Shown: positions 1 to 4,294 of the stretch, piece after piece
How the letters are laid out: each line of letters starts with the position of its first letter
How positions within the stretch are numbered: position 1 is the first letter of the stretch
From: Paludibacter sp.
Lineage (GTDB): Bacteria > Bacteroidota > Bacteroidia > Bacteroidales > Paludibacteraceae
NCBI GenBank assembly: GCA_031284665.1
Contig: JAITXR010000074.1
Span: 1-9,564 of the forward strand
Direction: 5' to 3'
DNA: 9,564 bases
Program-made: the position numbers and the translations under genes
The notes under the pieces: generated by a model
Told to the model about the DNA's origin: nothing
The model's database searches: none
The model's input: only the letters and a program-made list of their open reading frames with translations

Positions 1-146
1 CAATCGCACTGCAAGCAAATGTAAAACAGTTAATCATAGGGCATTATTCGGCGCGTTACAACAGCAAAAGCGAACTCCTCGCCCAAGCCCAAGCAGTATT
101 TGCCAACACTATTTTAGGCGAAGATATGAAAATTTATGAATTTTAA
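1..146 (+). CDS. rnz: Ribonuclease Z, C-terminal end (partial, 5' end outside window)
   Basis: The reading frame from position 3 to the TAA at 144-146 gives 47 residues that include LIIGHYSARY, followed by a short helix and the ending EDMKIYEF. The GHYSARY block matches the last conserved motif of RNase Z (ElaC family, metallo-beta-lactamase fold). Its histidine is the final metal ligand of the two-zinc site in that family. RNase Z is a cytoplasmic endonuclease that removes the 3' trailer of tRNA precursors. The ending is complete: family members usually stop about 30 to 40 residues after this histidine. The N-terminal HxHxDH motif lies off the left edge and cannot be checked. A strong palindrome begins five bases after the stop codon. 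Confidence 0.85.
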   Translation, partial: IALQANVKQLIIGHYSARYNSKSELLAQAQAVFANTILGEDMKIYEF

Positions 147-150
147 ACGT

Positions 151-174
151 AGAGACGCGATTAATCGCGTCTCT
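151..174. repeat. Perfect 24-base palindrome next to the rnz stop
   Basis: The arms AGAGACGCGATT and AATCGCGTCTCT are exact reverse complements with no spacer. Allowing one G-U pair, the stem extends to 149-176. It lies five bases past the rnz stop codon, so the transcript would end in or run through this hairpin. There is no T-tract after it, so it is not a classic intrinsic terminator. The pattern resembles dispersed GTAGAGACG-type palindromes that I recall from Bacteroidota and cyanobacterial genomes, but that is memory and not a search. Confidence 0.8.
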
Positions 175-266
175 GCATTGCACAGCGACAAAGAATTTGT
201 TCGTTTTATACCGTCTTTTTGTTACAAGAAATTGGGAAAACAAAATGCCGCTAATGCGCTAATAAC

Positions 267-299
267 AACTCTGTTAGGGTTTGAAACCCTAACAGAGTT
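267..299. repeat. TAACA-core doublet palindrome, copy 1 (AACCC type)
   Basis: Two 15-base units in inverted orientation: AACTCTGTTAGGGTT at 267-281 and AACCCTAACAGAGTT at 285-299, separated by three bases. Together they form a perfect 16-base-pair stem with a one-base loop. Each unit can also fold on itself through five-base arms, with one G-U pair, around the TGTTA or TAACA core. This copy is about 120 bases beyond the rnz stop. Confidence 0.9.
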
Positions 300-330
300 A
301 AAAATTACGGACAGCACTACCGAAGCTGGC

Positions 331-376
331 ATCTTATCTTGTTAATCCTATCATTCTGCAAATCCGGATTCAGACA
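331..376. repeat. Degenerate ~9-base tandem repeat ending in a 10-base palindrome
   Basis: The stretch reads as roughly nine-base steps: ATCTTATCT, TGTTAATCC, TATCATTCT, GCAAATCCG, GATTCAGAC. It contains the perfect palindrome AATCCGGATT at 361-370. It resembles an AATCCTG-rich dispersed repeat that I recall from Bacteroidota intergenic DNA. The periodicity is loose and the function unknown. Confidence 0.4.
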
Positions 377-382
377 ATAAAT

Positions 383-447
383 AAACCGTAGGTTTTTCAT
401 ATCAATAGAAAACGCAACACCACACAGACCCAATTCTCCGTAGGAGA
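383..447. repeat. Two mini-palindromes sharing the core CCGTAGG
   Basis: AAACC-GTA-GGTTT lies at 383-395 and TCTCC-GTA-GGAGA at 435-447. Both have five-base complementary arms around the same GTA centre but different outer bases. The 52-base spacing is close to the period of the array at 5801-5925. They are too short to be terminators. Confidence 0.55.
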
Positions 448-459
448 TTCACACAAAAA

Positions 460-503
460 AAACGTGTACGAAACGTAACACGTTTTTGAAACGTGTTACG
501 TTT
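460..503. repeat. TAACA-core doublet palindrome, copy 2 (AAACG type), plus a damaged unit
   Basis: Unit AAACGTAACACGTTT at 471-485 and its exact reverse complement AAACGTGTTACGTTT at 489-503 are separated by TTG, giving a perfect 15-base-pair stem. Immediately upstream, AAACGTGTACG at 460-470 looks like a third unit that has lost one T and its end. The site is far from any supported coding end. Confidence 0.9.
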
Positions 504-548
504 AATTCACGCTAGTGGGTTTTGTGCAATTATTTCTACCAATATATT

Positions 549-562
549 GTCCCTAACGGGAC
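549..562. repeat. Small palindrome GTCCC-TAAC-GGGAC
   Basis: Five-base complementary arms sit around a TAAC loop. It is one base shorter in the core than the TAACA units elsewhere in the window and stands alone. It may be a related single unit or a chance hairpin. Confidence 0.4.
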
Positions 563-677
563 TGTTTGTTTGACTCTTGATTTGCATTATTGATAAATTT
601 ACAGTATTTTCATTATAAAACAAACAAAAATAAAAAAATATAACAAAAAAAAACATTATATAATTAAAAAATACAAT

Positions 678-685
678 TATCTTTG
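678..685 (+). promoter_or_regulatory. Promoter-like -7 box TATCTTTG with no convincing gene
   Basis: TATCTTTG matches the Bacteroidota -7 consensus TAnnTTTG and is identical to the boxes in front of the antitoxin, thioredoxin and LTxxQ genes here. No TTTG is visible at the -33 position. The only downstream frame is the doubtful 76-codon ORF at 729. If real, this promoter drives either that ORF or a short untranslated RNA. Confidence 0.35.
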
Positions 686-728
686 CTGCGGTTTTACAAA
701 CAAGTTTTATTTTTTTATTGCACAATAG

Positions 729-959
729 ATGAAAAGTCCTTTAATACATATCGACAAAAAACTGCACTCTGAGAGATTTTTGTGTAATTTAAATGCTCTG
801 TGCATTATTTTCTTTTCTGCTTTTTACTGCCTTATTTTCAAAATCTATTTCTCATCAAAAAAACATATTTTCCCTGAAATTTCTGCAACACCAACAAAAA
901 CTCACAATTTGCTATTAAGCGATGTGTGGTTTTTGTGTAAAAATAATTTTAATGTGTAA
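729..959 (+). CDS. Doubtful small hydrophobic protein, 76 residues
   Basis: I do not recognise this protein. It has one hydrophobic stretch (about residues 24-42, LCIIFFSAFYCLIF), a basic flank and no motif. In its favour, a TATCTTTG box lies 43 bases upstream and a GC-richer hairpin begins exactly after the stop codon (960-993). Against it, the surrounding DNA is so AT-rich that open frames rich in F, I, K, L and N arise by chance, and nothing homologous comes to mind. It is listed only so that the stretch is described. Confidence 0.15.
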   Translation: MKSPLIHIDKKLHSERFLCNLNALCIIFFSAFYCLIFKIYFSSKKHIFPEISATPTKTHNLLLSDVWFLCKNNFNV

Positions 960-993
960 GCCTCTGTAATCTGATTTTTTTGATTTCAGAGGC
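960..993. repeat. 12-base-pair hairpin with one mismatch
   Basis: GCCTCTGTAATC at 960-971 pairs with GATTTCAGAGGC at 982-993, with one mismatch and a T-rich ten-base loop. It starts one base after the stop of the doubtful ORF at 729-959. No T-run follows, so it would stabilise a 3' end rather than act as a standard intrinsic terminator. Confidence 0.5.
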
Positions 994-1101
994 GTATAGC
1001 AGAATTTATATTCACAATTTATCCAAAATAAAAATAAATTATGAAAAATAACAAATATATCAGTCTTTTTATAGGATTAGCAATAAAATATTAAACAGTA
1101 A

Positions 1102-1524
1102 ATAATAAAAGCATTTCGAAACAATAAATACAAATATTTATTTGTATTTTTAGGGATTATATTATTATGGACACCATTTTTTTATATTATCAAAATTGTA
1201 TTTCATAACGAAGCCGTTTCGGTTGTAGAAATAATAAAAGATATTCCAACACTCGGCGTTTTAGTCGCAATAACAACTATTGGTGTACATTTTATTCACG
1301 GTGATTATATTGATAAAATTACCCGCAAACACAAATTATGGTTTTCAGTTATTGGAATTTTTTATCTTTTATGTATCTCTTTGCTTTATAAATTTGTTTT
1401 TTTAGATGAGTATTGGTTTGGAGAAGTTATCGGACTTTGTGGTGGATTTGTTGGAGCATTTCTACTATTATATCTTTTTTACTATTTACAAAAAAAACGA
1501 CACAAAGCAAAAGGTCAATTATAA
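1102..1524 (+). CDS. Four-helix membrane protein without a standard start codon
   Basis: The frame is open from just after TAA 1099-1101 to TAA 1522-1524, 140 codons, and reads like a real membrane protein. Predicted helices, counted from codon 1 at 1102, are about 12-34 (YLFVFLGIILLWTPFFYII), 51-67 (TLGVLVAITTIGVHFIHG), 80-101 (LWFSVIGIFYLLCISLLY) and 106-129 (WFGEVIGLCGGFVGAFLLLY). A basic tail QKKRHKAKGQL follows, as expected at a cytoplasmic C-terminus. There is no in-frame ATG or GTG, and the only TTG is after the third helix begins. The best ancestral start is codon ATA 1105-1107, which would give MKAFRNNKYKYLF after one G-to-A change. Alternatives are use of ATA, or of ATT at 1156, as a rare start, or a gene inactivated by loss of its start. 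The family is unknown to me. Confidence 0.6.
   Translation: MIKAFRNNKYKYLFVFLGIILLWTPFFYIIKIVFHNEAVSVVEIIKDIPTLGVLVAITTIGVHFIHGDYIDKITRKHKLWFSVIGIFYLLCISLLYKFVFLDEYWFGEVIGLCGGFVGAFLLLYLFYYLQKKRHKAKGQL
1126..1149. repeat. AT-rich 10-base-pair hairpin inside the 5' part of the membrane-protein frame
   Basis: AAATACAAAT at 1126-1135 pairs exactly with ATTTGTATTT at 1140-1149 across a four-base loop. It sits between the possible ATA start (1105) and the possible ATT start (1156). It could hide or expose a translation start, but in DNA this AT-rich it may be chance. Confidence 0.4.
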
Positions 1525-1594
1525 GTAATTACAACCAGCAAAATTATAGCATTATTGAAAACAAACTAATTATTTTCGCTGGAGATGTCCCAAA

Positions 1595-1693
1595 AGCACG
1601 CAGATGGCGCAGATTTTCGCAGATAAAGAAAATAAACAAATTAGATAAAACGCAGATTGTTAACACATTAACAATCTGCGTTATCTGCGTGCT
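1595..1693. repeat. CGCAGAT repeat cluster with nested inverted repeats
   Basis: CGCAGAT occurs at 1599, 1608, 1618 and 1651 in direct orientation, and as ATCTGCG at 1674 and 1683. The first three starts are 9 and 10 bases apart, about one helical turn. An inner hairpin, AACGCAGATTGTTAA (1649-1663) with TTAACAATCTGCGTT (1668-1682), has a perfect 15-base-pair stem and the loop CACA. An outer pair AGCACGCAGAT (1595-1605) and ATCTGCGTGCT (1683-1693) encloses it. The pattern resembles a CGCAGAT-rich dispersed repeat that I recall from many environmental genomes. Function unknown. Confidence 0.8.
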
Positions 1694-1715
1694 AAAATCC
1701 TTTTCAGACAGCCCC

Positions 1716-1797
1716 TTGCGCCACCTGCTTTGAACGTTCACTTTAAACGTAACACGTTTTTAAAAACGTGTTACATTTGCGCCACCTGTTTTAGACG
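1716..1797. repeat. 21-base direct repeat (TTGCGCCACCTG) flanking a palindrome
   Basis: TTGCGCCACCTGCTTTGAACG at 1716-1736 and its copy at 1777-1797 match at 18 of 21 positions, with starts 61 bases apart. The interval holds the TAACA-type doublet at 1745-1778. The second copy ends six bases before the -7 box of the next gene. Confidence 0.65.
1745..1778. repeat. TAACA-core doublet palindrome, copy 3 (AAACG type)
   Basis: Unit AAACGTAACACGTTT at 1745-1759 faces AAACGTGTTACATTT at 1764-1778. The stem of 17 pairs has one mismatch, where the expected G is A. Unit starts are 19 bases apart, one more than at the other sites. Confidence 0.85.
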
Positions 1798-1802
1798 CAA
1801 CA

Positions 1803-1810
1803 TATCTTTG
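1803..1810 (+). promoter_or_regulatory. -7 box TATCTTTG for the LTxxQ protein
   Basis: TATCTTTG matches TAnnTTTG. A TTTG at 1776-1779 could be the -33 element, with a spacing of 23 bases, slightly longer than the usual 19-21. It lies 89 bases before the start codon at 1900, implying a leader of roughly 80 bases. Confidence 0.55.
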
Positions 1811-1899
1811 CTCTTTATTCCTTATTATTTAAACTAACGAAACAACATTTTGTCAAAGAATATACAATAAAAAATATGTTTAATTAATTATTAACACCA

Positions 1900-2316
1900 A
1901 TGAAAAAGTATTTATTTTTATCAATCGTAGCAATTTTTGCAATCAGTATGAGCGTTATGGCTCAAGAAGGAAATCAACGACGTGCAGGCGGAGGTCGTGG
2001 TCTGAATGTTTCTCCACAAGAACGTGTTGACCAATTGGCAAAACAAGTGGAACTTACCGACGAACAAAAAGCACAAGTGCTTACTTTTTACGAAAAAGTA
2101 CAAAAACGCAATCAAGAGCAATTTGAAACAATGCGCAAAGCCCGCGAAGCAGGTCAACAACAAACCGGCGATTTCCGCGCTCGTTACGAAGAACAACAAA
2201 AAGCCGATGATGCCGAACTCGAAACAATTATCGGTAAAGAAAAATTGGAAAAAGTGAAAGCAGCGCGCGAAGAACAACGCCGTCAAGTGCAGCCGCAACG
2301 TCCGCAAAGAAATTAA
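1900..2316 (+). CDS. Small secreted LTxxQ-type (Spy/DUF4890-like) protein
   Basis: 138 residues. The N-terminus MKKYLFLSIVAIFAISMSVMA is a clear Sec signal peptide, with likely cleavage after VMA at residue 21. The mature part is low-complexity, rich in Q, E, R and K, and mostly helical. NVSPQERVDQLAKQVELTDEQ at 37-56 contains an LTDEQ motif (52-56). This layout fits the LTxxQ/Spy group of small periplasmic chaperone-like proteins, and more closely the Bacteroidota DUF4890 proteins, which keep a basic, Q- and R-rich tail like QVQPQRPQRN here. Spy-type proteins bind unfolded periplasmic proteins; whether this one does is inference. It is a single-gene unit with a promoter box at 1803 and a terminator at 2340. 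The long antisense frame 1921-2403 is its shadow. Confidence 0.75.
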   Translation: MKKYLFLSIVAIFAISMSVMAQEGNQRRAGGGRGLNVSPQERVDQLAKQVELTDEQKAQVLTFYEKVQKRNQEQFETMRKAREAGQQQTGDFRARYEEQQKADDAELETIIGKEKLEKVKAAREEQRRQVQPQRPQRN

Positions 2317-2339
2317 TTTTCCGAAACTTAAAACTCCAC

Positions 2340-2379
2340 AAAAAGAGGACGTTAGAAATACGCCCTCTTTTTTGTTTTT
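2340..2379 (+). terminator. Intrinsic terminator of the LTxxQ gene
   Basis: AAAAAGAGG at 2340-2348 pairs with CCTCTTTTT at 2364-2372 around a 15-base loop, and the stem runs into T6-G-T5. It begins 24 bases after the stop codon at 2316. The A-run on the left means it could also work in reverse, but no gene there needs that. Confidence 0.8.
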
Positions 2380-2420
2380 AAAAATATTTATTTTCGCGTT
2401 CAAATATAGAAAAAAATATT

Positions 2421-2428
2421 TATTTTTG
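2421..2428 (+). promoter_or_regulatory. -7 box TATTTTTG for serC
   Basis: TATTTTTG fits TAnnTTTG and lies 17 bases before the serC ATG, giving a very short leader. No clear TTTG is seen at -33. The location just after the preceding terminator supports independent transcription of serC. Confidence 0.5.
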
Positions 2429-2445
2429 TAAAAAAGTTATACACA

Positions 2446-3513
2446 ATGAAGAAACATAATTTCGGTGCCGGACCGTCGATACTTCCGCGCGAAGTAATAG
2501 AAAAAACGGCAAACGCTATTCTCGATTTTAATGGTATTGGATTGTCAATTCTCGAAATCAGCCATCGCTCCAAAGATTTTCAACCTGTATTGGACGAGGC
2601 AGTTGCCCTGTTCAAAGAATTGCTCGACATTCCCGAAGGTTATTCCGTAATCTTTTTGGGAGGCGGAGCAAGTATGCAATTTTGTATGGTGCCTTACAAC
2701 CTTTTGAACAGCAAAGCCGCCTATCTTAACACCGGAGTGTGGGCAAGTAAAGCGCAAAAAGAGGCAAAAGCCTTTGGCGAAGTGGTGGAAGTGGCAAGTT
2801 CAAAAGCCTATAATTTTAATTACATTCCAAAAAATTATTCCATCCCCTCGGATGTCGATTATTTTCATATCACTACCAACAATACCATTTATGGTACTGA
2901 ATTGCTGAAAGATATTGATTCGCCGGTGCCGCTGGTTGCCGATATGTCGTCAGATATTTTTTCGCGCCCTGTGGATGTAAGTAAATATGGACTTATCTAT
3001 GGTGGTGCGCAGAAAAATCTTGCGCCCGCAGGAGTAACATTTGTGATTGTAAAAAACGAATTGCTTGGCAAAGTAAATCGCCATATCCCTTCGATGTTAG
3101 ACTATCAAATCCATATCGAAAATGGCTCAATGTTCAACACTCCTCCCGTGTTGCCTATTTATTCGGCTATGGAAACTCTGCGCTGGCTCAAGGCGCAAGG
3201 CGGTTTGCAGGAAATGGAAAAACGAAATATCGCCAAAGCCGAACTGCTTTATAATGAAATTGATAGAAACAAATTTTTTGTTGGCACGGCAAATGAGACC
3301 GACCGCTCACGAATGAATATTTGTTTTGTGCTGAAACCCGAATACGCCGAACTCGAAGCCGATTTTCAAAAACTTGCCACCGAACGCGGAATGATTGGAA
3401 TTAAGGGGCATCGCTCTGTTGGCGGTTTCCGTGCCTCGACCTATAATGCCCTTACAATCGACAGTGTGCAAGCATTAGTGGATTGTATGAAGGAATTTGA
3501 AAAATTGCATTAA
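2446..3513 (+). CDS. serC: Phosphoserine aminotransferase
   Basis: 355 residues, full length for the family. It is a cytoplasmic PLP enzyme that converts 3-phosphohydroxypyruvate and glutamate to phosphoserine and 2-oxoglutarate, the second step of serine synthesis; it can also act in pyridoxal phosphate synthesis. Visible signatures: N-terminal [10 protein letters not shown] (5-14), ISHRSKDF (38-45) with the substrate-binding arginine R41, GGGASMQF (72-79), VADMSSD (164-170) with the cofactor-binding D166, [12 protein letters not shown] (185-196) with PLP lysine K190, and [11 protein letters not shown] (321-331) near the C-terminus. The start at [11 protein letters not shown] is the usual family start. 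In many Bacteroides genomes serA follows serC; here a terminator and a convergent toxin-antitoxin pair follow instead, so serA must lie elsewhere or the pair was inserted. Confidence 0.95.
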   Translation: MKKHNFGAGPSILPREVIEKTANAILDFNGIGLSILEISHRSKDFQPVLDEAVALFKELLDIPEGYSVIFLGGGASMQFCMVPYNLLNSKAAYLNTGVWASKAQKEAKAFGEVVEVASSKAYNFNYIPKNYSIPSDVDYFHITTNNTIYGTELLKDIDSPVPLVADMSSDIFSRPVDVSKYGLIYGGAQKNLAPAGVTFVIVKNELLGKVNRHIPSMLDYQIHIENGSMFNTPPVLPIYSAMETLRWLKAQGGLQEMEKRNIAKAELLYNEIDRNKFFVGTANETDRSRMNICFVLKPEYAELEADFQKLATERGMIGIKGHRSVGGFRASTYNALTIDSVQALVDCMKEFEKLH

Positions 3514-3534
3514 TATTCATCCTTTTTTACAATT

Positions 3535-3576
3535 AACCCTAACAAGAATTTAAATCCTGTTAGGGTTTGCTTTTTT
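3535..3576 (+). terminator. serC terminator built from a TAACA-core doublet (copy 4)
   Basis: AACCCTAACA at 3535-3544 pairs with TGTTAGGGTT at 3558-3567, and TTTGC then T6 follows, ending at 3576. It starts 22 bases after the serC stop. It has the same design as the intergenic doublets: a degenerate unit at 3535-3549, a three-base spacer, and AATCCTGTTAGGGTT at 3553-3567. This copy therefore appears to serve as a working intrinsic terminator, the only one of the set with a strong T-run. Confidence 0.75.
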
Positions 3577-3611
3577 GTCTGAACTCCAGCATTGGCAGGA
3601 CAAGTAATGAT

Positions 3612-4010
3612 TTATCGAGTAGTAAATTCCGTAAAACTTACAATTTTCGTTTGATTGTGCGAATGTAATGTAAGCAAATCTTTGTCGCCTGTAATTAAAT
3701 ATTCGGCTTTGACGGTATCTGCCAACGAGAGTAAATACAAATCATTTATATCTCGCACTGACGATTGCGCATTTTGCTGAATAACAACATATTGACAAAA
3801 ATTATTTATCAAATCGAAAGTGTCAATTATGTCTGTTATGCCAACGTATTTTTGGATTTTTTTGCGTGAAGTAACATCTTTTAGTTCATCCAAAAGTTGA
3901 TTACATACAAAGATATGTAAATTTTTATCATTTAATAACTTTTTGAGTTCCTTCAATCGTTTACCAATCAGAAACGAGACCCATAAATTTGTATCAACAA
4001 TTATGTTCAT
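3612..4010 (-). CDS. PIN-domain ribonuclease toxin of a toxin-antitoxin pair
   Basis: 132 residues. It starts MNIIVDTNLWVSFL, the typical PIN opening with the first acidic residue D6 and N8. Further acidic candidates are E42 in LLDELKDV, D87 and D90 in RDINDLYLLSLA, and D109 and D111 in LITGDKDLL. This spacing fits the COG1569-type 'PIN family toxin component', cytoplasmic Mg2+-dependent RNases that cleave tRNA or other RNA when freed from their antitoxin; the target here cannot be read from sequence. The ATG overlaps the antitoxin stop in ATGA, so the two genes are translationally coupled. All expected acidic residues are present, so the toxin looks intact. It is convergent with serC. Confidence 0.85.
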   Translation of the reverse strand: MNIIVDTNLWVSFLIGKRLKELKKLLNDKNLHIFVCNQLLDELKDVTSRKKIQKYVGITDIIDTFDLINNFCQYVVIQQNAQSSVRDINDLYLLSLADTVKAEYLITGDKDLLTLHSHNQTKIVSFTEFTTR

Positions 4011-4210
4011 TTTCCGTATCTTACAGCATAAACTTCCGATAAAATATCATCATCGGATAAATCAATATTTTTTGGGCGTGAACCAATATATTTTTTCAAC
4101 ATATCGGGTTTAGTTTCCACTGTCCACCCCATTTTTTTAGCCAAAGATTTGAAAAAACTTAAATCTGTTTTGGGTATGTTCAAACTAATATTTTGAATTG
4201 CAATGTCCAT
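4007..4210 (-). CDS. Antitoxin partner of the PIN toxin
   Basis: 67 residues, beginning MDIAIQNISLNIPKTDLSFF, followed by AKKMGW and the C-terminal RPKNIDLSDDDILSEVYAVRYGK. Small proteins of this shape are commonly found directly before PIN toxins in Bacteroidota. The N-terminal strand-like part probably dimerises and binds the operator, and the acidic, flexible C-terminus probably blocks the toxin; both roles are inferred from family practice. Gene order antitoxin-toxin and the four-base overlap fit a type II module. A short palindrome, CAATG-TC-CATTG at 4201-4212, covers the start codon and could be part of an autoregulatory operator. Confidence 0.75.
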   Translation of the reverse strand: MDIAIQNISLNIPKTDLSFFKSLAKKMGWTVETKPDMLKKYIGSRPKNIDLSDDDILSEVYAVRYGK

Positions 4211-4226
4211 TGTGTTTATTTTTAAA

Positions 4227-4234
4227 CAAAGATA
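4227..4234 (-). promoter_or_regulatory. -7 box TATCTTTG for the toxin-antitoxin operon
   Basis: On the minus strand this reads TATCTTTG, a full match to TAnnTTTG, 16 bases upstream of the antitoxin ATG. No clear -33 TTTG is seen. The leader would be very short, as for serC. Confidence 0.55.
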
Positions 4235-4294
4235 AGTAAAATTTTATTTTTATCGTCGCTAACTTGCGAATAAAAATTTCCCCTCTTGTTAAAT

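Larger units (their letters stand above)
147..1101. other. Long gene-poor region with mixed palindromic repeats
   Basis: Almost one kilobase between rnz and the next supported gene. Its first 450 bases hold at least six unlike palindromes or degenerate repeats, listed separately. The stretch 600-960 is very AT-rich, with a promoter-like box and one doubtful small ORF. Positions 994-1101 hold only an 18-codon ORF, 1041-1094, starting MKNNKYISLF. The open frame at 136-345 runs straight through two palindromes and is not believable as a gene. No tRNA-like cloverleaf is visible. Confidence 0.7.
1525..1899. other. Intergenic region carrying a repeat cluster and a promoter
   Basis: Between the membrane-protein frame and the LTxxQ protein there is no supported gene. 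The frames open here (1413-1733 on + and 1544-1741 on -) run through nested inverted repeats and are not credible. The content is the CGCAGAT cluster (1595-1693), a direct repeat flanking a TAACA-type palindrome (1716-1797) and a promoter box at 1803. Confidence 0.7.

Noticed and set aside
136..345. 69-codon plus-strand frame after rnz
   Set aside because: It starts inside the end of rnz and reads through two palindromic repeats and a tandem repeat; no family resemblance.
507..725. 72-codon minus-strand frame
   Set aside because: It covers very AT-rich DNA and a small palindrome, has no motif, and its translation (F, I, Y and N runs) is typical of chance frames.
1921..2403. 160-codon minus-strand frame
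   Set aside because: It lies almost wholly over the LTxxQ gene, runs through its terminator, and is rich in F, L and C as expected for the complement of a Q-, E- and K-rich gene. The plus-strand protein has a signal peptide, motif and terminator.
4246..4277. AT-rich 8-base-pair stem between tnaA and the antitoxin as a tnaA terminator
   Set aside because: The arms are nearly all A and T with a 16-base loop, and no clean T-run follows on the minus strand, so it cannot be told from chance.
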